Source: an uncultured Lachnospiraceae bacterium (GTDB lineage Bacteria; Bacillota; Clostridia; Lachnospirales; Lachnospiraceae). From it: a stretch of 8,681 bases of DNA. The position numbers were made by a program, and so were the translations under genes. Under the pieces are notes generated by a model. The model was not told where the DNA came from and did no database searches. It saw only the letters and a list, made by a program, of their open reading frames with translations. Position 1 is the stretch's first letter; each line of letters begins with the position of its first letter. The DNA lies in assembly GCA_902476645.1 (NCBI GenBank), contig CABSEG010000093.1, forward strand, positions 1 to 8,681. The letters run 5' to 3'. This document shows positions 1-5,517 of the stretch, piece after piece.

Positions 1-962
1 ATGTGATGATAAGCTCCATACATAGCAGGACGCATCAGGTTCACAGCGCAGGCATCCACGCCGATATACTCCTTGTGCGTATGCTTCTCATTGATGGCTT
101 TTGTCACCAGACAGCCGTAGGGGCCCATCATAAAACGCCCCAGTTCCGTATAGATAGAAACATCACCCATTCCCGCAGGCACAAGTACCTCCTCATAGGC
201 TTTCCTGACGCCTTCCCCGATCACATAGATATCATTTGGCTCCTGATCCGGCCGATAGGGAATCCCGATACCGCCTGAAAGATTGATAAACCGGATGTTG
301 GCCCCGGTCTCCTCTTTCAATTTAACAGCCACCTCAAACAACACTTTTGCAAGCATAGGGTAATAATCATTGGTCACCGTGTTGCTGGCCAGAAATGCGT
401 GGATACCAAACTCCTCCACGCCTTTGGATTTCAAAATACGGTACGCCTCAAAAAGCTGTTCTGTGGTCATTCCATATTTTGCGTCACCCGGATTATCCAT
501 AATATCATTGCTGATTTTAAATAATCCACCTGGATTGTAGCGGCAGCTAAGCTTCTTTGGCAGAACCCCTACCGCCTCCTCCAGCTTTGCGATATGGGTG
601 ATGTCATCCAGATTAATAATTGCATTCAGCTTATTGGCAAAAGCAAACTCTTCCACAGGCGTATCGTTGGAAGAAAACATGATATCATCTCCCACTGCTC
701 CAATGGCTTTCGAGAGCATCAACTCCGTTTTAGATGAGCAGTCGCAGCCACAGCCGTACTCCCTGAGAATCTGAATCAGGAATGGATTGGGCGTAGCCTT
801 TACTGCAAAATATTCTTTAAATCCCTTATTCCAGGAAAACGCATTCCTAAGTGCCTCCACATTTTTGCGGATTCCCCGCTCATCGTATAGATGGAAGGGA
901 GTTGGATATGTTTTCGTTATTTCTTTTAACTGTTCATAGCTCACAAAGGGTTCTTTTTTCAT
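1..962 (-). CDS. lysA: Diaminopimelate decarboxylase, 3'-truncated by the window edge
   Basis: This PLP-dependent enzyme decarboxylates meso-diaminopimelate to L-lysine, the last step of lysine synthesis, in the cytoplasm. The 320 visible residues show the fold-type III (alanine racemase-like) barrel. The PLP lysine is K55 in YFAVKATPNP. A conserved His lies at 188 (GIHAF), the phosphate-binding glycine motif LSGGIG at 228-233, ELGRF at 273-277, and the family segment NLMRPAMYGAYHH at 308-320. The family is about 420 residues long, so roughly 100 C-terminal residues, including the CESxD-type catalytic Cys motif, lie off the left edge. The ATG at 962 is preceded by AGGAGGAG (970-977) with 7 bases of spacing. 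The gene follows the LTA synthase-like gene by 69 bases and has its own consensus promoter in that gap. A related PLP amino-acid decarboxylase is the alternative, but the C-terminal part of the visible sequence strongly favours LysA. Confidence 0.93.
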   Translation of the reverse strand, partial: MKKEPFVSYEQLKEITKTYPTPFHLYDERGIRKNVEALRNAFSWNKGFKEYFAVKATPNPFLIQILREYGCGCDCSSKTELMLSKAIGAVGDDIMFSSNDTPVEEFAFANKLNAIINLDDITHIAKLEEAVGVLPKKLSCRYNPGGLFKISNDIMDNPGDAKYGMTTEQLFEAYRILKSKGVEEFGIHAFLASNTVTNDYYPMLAKVLFEVAVKLKEETGANIRFINLSGGIGIPYRPDQEPNDIYVIGEGVRKAYEEVLVPAGMGDVSIYTELGRFMMGPYGCLVTKAINEKHTHKEYIGVDACAVNLMRPAMYGAYHH

Positions 963-994
963 CTGTACACTCCTCCTGTTCGTTCTATAGCGCA

Positions 995-1023
995 AGTATA
1001 CTGAACCGCACCATGCTTGTCAA
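995..1023 (-). promoter_or_regulatory. Sigma-A promoter of lysA
   Basis: On the minus strand a perfect -35 TTGACA (1018-1023) and a near-perfect -10 TATACT (995-1000) are separated by exactly 17 bases. The predicted start of transcription is near 988, giving an untranslated leader of only about 26 bases. That is far too short for a lysine (L-box) riboswitch. The -35 box lies just downstream of the stop codon of the LTA synthase-like gene, and no terminator separates the two, so read-through from the upstream operon is also possible. Confidence 0.82.
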
Positions 1024-1031
1024 TACAAAGC

Positions 1032-3014
1032 CTAAAAATATCCGATCAACCTGTTTTTGGGATCACAAAGATCATTATACTGTAGAATTCCATAGCTGGA
1101 AAGGGAGTAGAGTTCTTCTGAGCTCCAAACATCCTTCACCCGTTTCACTTTTCCTGCCGCATCCTGATAAAAATGAGCCGTAACCACAGGATACTGTTCG
1201 CTAAGGCCTGTCAGATATTTCTGATAATCTGATTTTTCCAGACCGGCCTTTTCCATCAGAAAACTACTTAAATAATTCACACTCAGTTCTATTTCCTTCT
1301 CCTCCTCCAAATCATAATTGGCCCACATCACAAAAGGTACTTGGTAGCCCTTTGCCAACTGTTCCAAATCAGACTTTGCCTCCTCTGGGTTCTTTCCCAG
1401 AAGGCGCAGAATGGTGTCCGTGATGTAATCCGACGGCTGATGATCCCCAAACATCAAAATCACGGTGGGCTCATCCTGGGCTTCAAAGTACTCCACCAGC
1501 TTCTGAAACGCCTCATCTGTTCTTTTGATCAGCGTCAGGTATTTTTCCGTGGCTTCCACCTGGAGGTCTCTCATCTGCGCAGGATATCCCGTAAGCCGGA
1601 TCTGAGCAGTCAAATCTGCATATTCCTTACTGTATCCCCCATGATTTTGCATAGTGACCTCAAAAGCAAAAAGCTTCTCATCAGCCCCTTTATTCTCATA
1701 TAGTTCCACAATTTTTTCAAAGGCGGATTCATCATCCACCCATCCCCTCAGCAACGAGGCATTAGGAAAATCCTCCCGAAAATAAATCTGATCAAATCCA
1801 AAATAAGAATACACCTGATCCCGATTCCAACCGGAACTGTAATAGGGATGCAAAGCAACTGTGGTATAACCCAGGCTCTTCATATGGGTAGCCAGGCTTG
1901 GCATGTTTCCTTTTATATACTGCTGATAAGGAACGCTCCCTGCGGGCAAAAAGGCCATAGAATTTCCCGTCAGAAATTCAAATTCCGTGTTAGCCGTATT
2001 GCCGCCCTTTACCGATACATACAGATTGCCCTTCACCGTATTCTCTTTCAGTCCATGGATAAAAGGCATATCATCTTCACTGGTCTCAAATTCACCGTAC
2101 ACACCCAGATCGGAAAAGGCTTCATTCATAATTACAATTACATTTGGGTTCTCCTGGGAGACTTGTCCTTCTCTCTCCTGATTTTGCCTGCTCCATTCGG
2201 CAATTTCCTCCGCCTTTTTGGGGGAATAGTCCCGGGGCTTTTCCACATGCAGATATTGCAAGTTTGCCAAAAAAGCCACCATCCATCCGTTATTTCGATA
2301 TAGTACATTAGGGGTAAACAGTGTATCATCCAATCCGAAGAAATTTTTGACAGTCTCTGTCTGCACCGCAGACACATACCCGAACAGAATCCCCAAAGAA
2401 AGCAGGCTGGCGGCAATCCTCCCTTTCCATTTCCCCGGCAGAGAAAATCTCAATTTTTTCGCTGCGATCATAACATAGACGAATCCCAATACCACAAAGA
2501 CGAGGCGATAGGTGACGGTAAAAGAATAGTTGTCTGCCACAGACATCGCCGTCTCAAAAGAGAGAAAGTCCCATGGTACAATAGGTGACGAGCGAAAGCT
2601 GACCACGAAATAATTTGCCAGTCCAAATAACATGGGAATCAGGGTTCCAATGAGAAAGCCCCATCCCACATACCCAATCAGGCAGGATAAGGCCGCATCC
2701 AAAAGAAAAAACCCCAGAACATTTAACAGGAAAATTCCGGGAGACAGATCCCAGGGCACATGCGTATACCACTCCATACAACAGACAGCGGCCACCGGCA
2801 GCACAAGGGCCACCGCTACTCCCACGCCACCGCTAAAGTTCGGGCGAAGGAACATAAAAAGGCCTGCCAAAACAGATAAAAGCAGTGCCAGGAGCAGTTT
2901 ACCTCCCTGTAAACCTTCTCCCTGCACTGCCAAAATACATAACACCGTCAAAGCTGCCGTCACCGCTCCCGCGGTAATGAGCCTTGCCTTATCATTTTCT
3001 TTTCTCTTTTTCAA
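1032..3014 (-). CDS. LTA synthase family (sulfatase-fold) membrane phosphoglycerol transferase, TTG start
   Basis: This 660-residue enzyme has an N-terminal block of about five to seven hydrophobic segments (roughly residues 11-31, 38-79, 92-139, 169-186, 199-216). An extracellular alkaline phosphatase/sulfatase-fold domain follows from about 290. Active-site residues of the LtaS family are in place: E298 in NVIVIMNEAF, the threonine nucleophile T340 in KGGNTANTEF, H389, W395/R398 in GWNRD, H458 in QNHGG, and D524/H525 in FGDHQP. Known members transfer glycerol phosphate from phosphatidylglycerol to build lipoteichoic acid, using Mn2+ or Mg2+. S. aureus LtaS is 646 residues, so the size fits. 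Whether this one makes LTA or modifies another glycan cannot be told. The start is TTG: an in-frame TAA lies two codons upstream, AGAGGG (3024-3029) is 9 bases away, and the next Met lies inside a membrane segment. It follows the rhomboid-like gene by 19 bases. Confidence 0.9.
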   Translation of the reverse strand: MKKRKENDKARLITAGAVTAALTVLCILAVQGEGLQGGKLLLALLLSVLAGLFMFLRPNFSGGVGVAVALVLPVAAVCCMEWYTHVPWDLSPGIFLLNVLGFFLLDAALSCLIGYVGWGFLIGTLIPMLFGLANYFVVSFRSSPIVPWDFLSFETAMSVADNYSFTVTYRLVFVVLGFVYVMIAAKKLRFSLPGKWKGRIAASLLSLGILFGYVSAVQTETVKNFFGLDDTLFTPNVLYRNNGWMVAFLANLQYLHVEKPRDYSPKKAEEIAEWSRQNQEREGQVSQENPNVIVIMNEAFSDLGVYGEFETSEDDMPFIHGLKENTVKGNLYVSVKGGNTANTEFEFLTGNSMAFLPAGSVPYQQYIKGNMPSLATHMKSLGYTTVALHPYYSSGWNRDQVYSYFGFDQIYFREDFPNASLLRGWVDDESAFEKIVELYENKGADEKLFAFEVTMQNHGGYSKEYADLTAQIRLTGYPAQMRDLQVEATEKYLTLIKRTDEAFQKLVEYFEAQDEPTVILMFGDHQPSDYITDTILRLLGKNPEEAKSDLEQLAKGYQVPFVMWANYDLEEEKEIELSVNYLSSFLMEKAGLEKSDYQKYLTGLSEQYPVVTAHFYQDAAGKVKRVKDVWSSEELYSLSSYGILQYNDLCDPKNRLIGYF

Positions 3015-3023
3015 AGGTTATTT

Positions 3024-3029
3024 CCCTCT
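3024..3029 (-). promoter_or_regulatory. Ribosome binding site deciding the TTG start of the LTA synthase-like gene
   Basis: AGAGGG on the minus strand ends 9 bases before TTG (3012-3014). The in-frame TAA at 3018-3020 rules out any longer start. The site lies between the stop codon of the upstream gene (3034-3036) and the TTG, so translation of the two genes may be linked. Confidence 0.6.
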
Positions 3030-3033
3030 TTAT

Positions 3034-3891
3034 CTAATCGTGTTTTTTTACATGCTCGTGGGTAAATAAGTGATCCTGGCAATATTCGTAATTGCCATCG
3101 CACTTGGAGCAAAAGCGAAATTCCAAATCATCCCCGTCCAATTCTGTCCTGCCGCAGATAGCGCATTTGTGCTTGGTTACTTTTTGAGCACTGTGTACTT
3201 CTCTGCGGTAGGCCTGCTTGCGCTTGATCTCCTTTGGGTTCACCCGGTTCAAGTTCCTGGTAGACAGGAAAAACAGGATAAAGTTCAACAAAGATGCAAG
3301 GATAGCCACCCGGCCAACCCAGTTGGACTGAATAAAGGAGTACAGTACAAACACACCATACAGCAGCCCCATCCACTTCATCCGGATAGGAATAATGAAA
3401 TACAATAATACCTGCATATCCGGATAAGAAAGAGCAAAGGCTAGGAAAATAGACATATTAATGTAGTACGTACTAAAAAGCGAAATCCCATTTGCACTGG
3501 TAAATACCACATTGTCCACACCCATGGTAAAATAGATAATGGCATACAGGATGAACGCCCCCAAAATCGTAAAGAGAATTCCGGAAAAAATATATACATT
3601 ATACCGGAATTTTCCCCAGGTCTGCTCCAAGGCATTGCCAATGGAGTAGTAGAAAAACAACATGATAATGGTGAACAGATCCAACCCTGACGGTGGGATC
3701 AGGACCCAGGTGACCAGTCTCCAGACTTGTCCATGAAGGATATAATAGGGCTCCAGCGTCAGCCACTGCACAATGGCCGGGGCAAAGAACTCTAAAATAT
3801 AGCCGATCACATAGGTGGCAATGATCACCCCCGATAGATTTCGGATAGCGTATCTTCCCCACTTTCTTTCCATTTTGTTTAAAAAATTCAT
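3034..3891 (-). CDS. Rhomboid-like integral membrane protein with C-terminal Cys/His zinc-binding-type tail, catalytic residues absent
   Basis: This 285-residue protein has about six hydrophobic segments (roughly 18-36, 70-88, 98-122, 138-157, 159-188, 193-210), then a basic linker and a soluble tail. HGQVWRLVTW (53-62) and GNALEQTWG (85-93) resemble the first-loop and helix-2 signatures of rhomboids. The usual GxSG is replaced by SANG (132-135), with Asn in the nucleophile place. The helix-6 His is apparently Trp (NWVGR, 190-194). The protein is therefore predicted to be a non-proteolytic, iRhom/derlin-like relative. The tail has C243-x2-C246, C261-x2-C264, C271, H274, H278, H280 and H284, which suggests one or two bound zinc ions facing the cytoplasm. 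The ATG at 3891 has AGAGAGG (3898-3904) 6 bases upstream, overlapping the corA stop codon, so it is translationally coupled to corA. Its function is unknown; the residue matches are by eye. Confidence 0.75.
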   Translation of the reverse strand: MNFLNKMERKWGRYAIRNLSGVIIATYVIGYILEFFAPAIVQWLTLEPYYILHGQVWRLVTWVLIPPSGLDLFTIIMLFFYYSIGNALEQTWGKFRYNVYIFSGILFTILGAFILYAIIYFTMGVDNVVFTSANGISLFSTYYINMSIFLAFALSYPDMQVLLYFIIPIRMKWMGLLYGVFVLYSFIQSNWVGRVAILASLLNFILFFLSTRNLNRVNPKEIKRKQAYRREVHSAQKVTKHKCAICGRTELDGDDLEFRFCSKCDGNYEYCQDHLFTHEHVKKHD

Positions 3892-3903
3892 GCCAAACCT
3901 CTC

Positions 3904-4845
3904 TTAAAACAAATTTTTCTTTGAAAAAATCAATGCTACAAACAGGCTTAACCCAAGGGAAATCAGAATCACAATCAAAAATCCCCATGGCGACCCCGCA
4001 AAGGGCATACCGGCTGAGTTTACATTCATTCCATAGGCGCTGAAGATCATTGTCGGAATGGACATTACGATGGTAACGGTGGCTAAAAACTTCATGACGA
4101 TGTTCAGGTTATTCGAGATTACCGATGCAAACGCATCCATCGTGCCGCTTAAGATGCCACTGTAAATATTGGCCATCTCGATGGCCTGTTTATTCTCTAT
4201 GATAACATCCTCCAAAAGCTCCGTATCTTCCGGATAATGTTTGATTCCTTCCGTCTTTAATAACTTCTCCAAAACCACCTCGTTGGATCGAAGAGACGTG
4301 GTAAAGTATACCAAACTTTTTTCCAGCTCCAGAAGCTCAATCAACTCCTGATTCCTGGTGGAACCATGTAGTTTCTTCTCCACCACCTCGCTCTTCTTAT
4401 CTATGATACGCAGATAGTGCAGATACATGGTTGCATTCTTGTACAAAATCTGAAGAATGAAACGCGTCTTTTTGTAAGTAAAAAAATTCCTCACTCTTCC
4501 ATCCATAAAAGCGGACAAAATTGGCGTATCTTCCAGGCAAACAGTAAAGATAATATCATCGGTGAGAATAATGGACATGGGAATCGTGCCATACCAGTCT
4601 TTTTCATTTCTCTCCTCAATCACAGGAATGTCCACCAGGATCATGGTGTAATTTTCCTCTGCCTCAATACGTGACCGCTCCTCCTCATCCAGAGGTGCCC
4701 TCAGATCATCCTGCTCGATCTGATACTCCCTGGCAATGTCCAGAATTTCTGTAGCCGTAGGATTTATCAGGGCAATCCAGCATCCTTCCTGTGCTTCGTT
4801 TACCTGATGTACCGCACCGTCTATGGTTCTGAAAATCTTAATCAT
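3904..4845 (-). CDS. corA: CorA family magnesium transporter
   Basis: CorA proteins form pentameric inner-membrane channels that take up Mg2+, sometimes Co2+ or Ni2+, and close when intracellular Mg2+ binds the cytoplasmic domain. The 313 residues show the expected layout. A mixed N-terminal cytoplasmic domain (1-130, many Asp/Glu) comes first. A long helical stalk (about 130-250) follows, then TM1 (251-271) ending in the signature YGMN (271-274), a short outer loop with MPF (280-282), TM2 (286-307) and a basic C-terminus (KKNLF). The family length is about 310-320. I chose the ATG at 4845 rather than the in-frame ATG at 4875. MIKIFRTIDG is the normal CorA beginning, and AAAGGAG (4856-4862) sits 10 bases upstream of it, while the longer version lacks a binding site and would begin inside a strong hairpin. 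The gene heads a probable three-gene operon and has a long structured leader. Ion specificity cannot be read from sequence. Confidence 0.93.
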   Translation of the reverse strand: MIKIFRTIDGAVHQVNEAQEGCWIALINPTATEILDIAREYQIEQDDLRAPLDEEERSRIEAEENYTMILVDIPVIEERNEKDWYGTIPMSIILTDDIIFTVCLEDTPILSAFMDGRVRNFFTYKKTRFILQILYKNATMYLHYLRIIDKKSEVVEKKLHGSTRNQELIELLELEKSLVYFTTSLRSNEVVLEKLLKTEGIKHYPEDTELLEDVIIENKQAIEMANIYSGILSGTMDAFASVISNNLNIVMKFLATVTIVMSIPTMIFSAYGMNVNSAGMPFAGSPWGFLIVILISLGLSLFVALIFSKKNLF

Positions 4846-4855
4846 GACTCCATAA

Positions 4856-4862
4856 CTCCTTT
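4856..4862 (-). promoter_or_regulatory. Ribosome binding site of corA (decides the start)
   Basis: AAAGGAG on the minus strand lies 10 bases before the ATG at 4845 and 7 bases after the 3' end of the leader hairpin. Its GGAG could pair with the CUCC in that hairpin's loop, which would hide it. It supports the 313-residue start over the in-frame ATG 30 bases upstream. Confidence 0.65.
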
Positions 4863-4869
4863 CTCTGGC

Positions 4870-4911
4870 CCCCACAGGGCAGGAGCTTCCTGGAGAGCCT
4901 GCCCTACGGGG
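4870..4911 (-). promoter_or_regulatory. 14-bp stem-loop in the corA leader, overlapping the leader-peptide stop
   Basis: In the mRNA the arms are 4911-4898 (CCCCGUAGGGCAGG) and 4883-4870 (CCUGCCCUGUGGGG). They pair over 14 positions, including a tandem U-G/G-U wobble, around a 14-base loop (4897-4884). No U-tract follows, so this is not an intrinsic terminator. The UAG stop of the small upstream frame lies in the 5' arm, so a ribosome finishing that frame would open the stem. The loop contains CUCC, complementary to GGAG of the corA binding site. The pairing is seen directly; the regulatory role is inferred. Confidence 0.6.
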
Positions 4912-4963
4912 TGTTTTCTATTCGACTGTTATCATTTTCCCTCGGACTAGGCCCGCCTTCCAT
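4904..4963 (-). CDS. Candidate 19-residue leader peptide upstream of corA
   Basis: A small frame in the corA leader starts at ATG 4963 and stops at TAG 4904-4906. It is preceded by AAGGAAGGG (4971-4979) at 7 bases of spacing, which is as good as the sites of the real genes here. The peptide is MEGGPSPRENDNSRIENTP, hydrophilic and without a membrane segment. Its beginning has an acidic residue and alternating prolines (E2, P5, P7), a composition reminiscent of the MgtL leader peptide of enteric bacteria, where such codons make translation sensitive to low Mg2+. The stop codon is buried in the 14-bp hairpin before corA. A random short frame is possible. The combination of binding site, position before a Mg2+ transporter and overlap with the hairpin is what supports it. 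Confidence 0.45.
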   Translation of the reverse strand: MEGGPSPRENDNSRIENTP

Positions 4964-4992
4964 GGAATCACCCTTCCTTTCTTTTTCTTATG

Positions 4993-5033
4993 AAAAAACA
5001 CACAGAAAGCCTTCGCCATAAAACGAAAGCTTT
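4993..5033 (-). terminator. Terminator-like hairpin inside the corA leader (possible attenuator)
   Basis: In the mRNA, AAAGCUUUCG (5033-5024) pairs with CGAAGGCUUU (5015-5006) as a 10-bp stem with one G-U pair and an 8-base loop. After a short UGUGUG spacer come six U residues (4998-4993). It lies downstream of the predicted corA start of transcription (about 5058), so it would affect both lysM read-through and corA's own transcript. The low GC of the stem and the spacer before the U-tract make it a weak terminator. A competing pairing of the CUUUC...UUUUUUC stretch with the following GAAAAAGAAAG (about 4987-4977) would break the terminator and cover part of the leader-peptide binding site. 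Confidence 0.45.
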
Positions 5034-5064
5034 ATTCATCTATTGGTTTCTTAACGCTATTGCC

Positions 5065-5093
5065 ATTATAAAGATTAATGAATCATTTGTCAA
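5065..5093 (-). promoter_or_regulatory. Perfect consensus sigma-A promoter of the corA operon
   Basis: On the minus strand TTGACA (5088-5093) and TATAAT (5065-5070) are separated by exactly 17 bases; both hexamers match consensus at all six positions. The -35 box overlaps the lysM stop codon (5090-5092). Transcription should begin near 5058, giving a leader of about 213 bases before corA, long for a simple housekeeping transcript. Confidence 0.88.
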
Positions 5094-5347
5094 TCAACGC
5101 TCTGACTTTTTTCACTTTCTTTACCATTTTTACTTTCTCTTAATAAAGGAACGGGAATTACAACAGGACGCACTCTGGGAATGCACAATTCATCTCCAAT
5201 TTGCAGGTTATAAATATTTACATACGGGTTGGCAAAAATCAGAGCTGATACCTTTACTCCATATTTTTTCCCCAATTTATACAGGGTATCCCCCTTTTCG
5301 ATCACATGAATAAATCCATAGCATCTGTCAAAATTTGTATGCTCCAT
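5090..5347 (-). CDS. Small single-LysM-domain protein without signal peptide
   Basis: This 85-residue protein consists of one LysM domain (about residues 12-57: FIHVIEKGDTLYKLGKKYGV...ANPYVNIYNLQIGDELCIP) and a short proline-rich then charged tail ending SQSVD. LysM domains bind N-acetylglucosamine-containing glycans such as peptidoglycan. There is no signal peptide or membrane segment, so export by the general route is not expected. In spore formers, signal-less LysM proteins are often assembled on the spore from the mother cell, and that is one possibility here. The ATG at 5347 has AGGAG (5356-5360) with 8 bases of spacing, and upstream in-frame extension offers nothing better. It is divergent from aroC and upstream of, but apparently separately transcribed from, the corA operon. 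The domain call is firm; the role is unknown. Confidence 0.85.
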   Translation of the reverse strand: MEHTNFDRCYGFIHVIEKGDTLYKLGKKYGVKVSALIFANPYVNIYNLQIGDELCIPRVRPVVIPVPLLRESKNGKESEKSQSVD

Positions 5348-5402
5348 TTACTATGCTCCTTCATCCGATTAACACCGGACCAACTGTGAAGATTCTTCTC
5401 TA

Positions 5403-5411
5403 TATTATATG
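5403..5411 (-). promoter_or_regulatory. Candidate -10 region of the LysM gene
   Basis: CATATAATA on the minus strand contains TATAAT (5404-5409), about 57 bases before the ATG. No TTGACA-like -35 is found at 16-18 bases (the place holds GGGGCC). The sequence also fits the CATANNNTA -10 pattern of mother-cell sigma-K type promoters, but no convincing matching -35 is seen. Either a sigma-A promoter that needs an activator or a sporulation promoter is possible. Confidence 0.35.
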
Positions 5412-5444
5412 CGAAAAAATGGAAAAGGCCCCTTTCTGGATCTA

Positions 5445-5473
5445 TTGCCAAGACCCCCCGGGTGCGCTATAAT
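5445..5473 (+). promoter_or_regulatory. Sigma-A promoter of aroC
   Basis: TTGCCA (5445-5450) and TATAAT (5468-5473) are spaced by 17 bases, giving a start of transcription near 5480 and a leader of about 38 bases. It is back to back with the LysM gene promoter region. Confidence 0.8.
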
Positions 5474-5517
5474 AAGGCGACAACAGATAACAGATCAGAA
5501 AAATGAGGTGACATATT

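Noticed and set aside
963..1031. Lysine riboswitch before lysA
   Set aside because: The space from the predicted start of transcription to the ATG is only about 26 bases.
851..3069. Several plus-strand open frames of 64-151 codons (for example 851-1183, 1341-1703, 1848-2303, 2632-3069)
   Set aside because: They are antisense to lysA and the LTA synthase-like gene, have no recognisable domains or binding sites, and have the composition expected of shadow frames.
3128..3988. Alternative minus-strand frames overlapping the rhomboid-like gene (3128-3376, 3441-3641, 3599-3988)
   Set aside because: They are out of frame with a gene that has clear membrane topology, a Cys motif and a ribosome binding site; no evidence of frameshift or gene fusion.
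4846..4875. Longer CorA start at 4875 adding ten residues
   Set aside because: The extra start lies within the 14-bp hairpin, lacks a binding site, and the added residues include the translated Shine-Dalgarno sequence of the better start.
4876..4920. Plus-strand intrinsic terminator at the GGGCAGG/CCTGCCC hairpin
   Set aside because: No plus-strand gene lies upstream, and the following sequence (TACGGGGTGTTTTC) has no direct T-tract.
4846..5060. M-box (ykoK) Mg2+ riboswitch or NiCo/yybP-type metal riboswitch before corA
   Set aside because: I could not find the conserved segments of these RNAs by eye in the leader; the visible structures are simple hairpins. A covariance-model search would decide it.
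5388..5398. Short inverted repeat GAAGA-T-TCTTC near the LysM gene's predicted transcription start
   Set aside because: Five-base arms in AT-rich sequence are expected by chance; not enough to call an operator.
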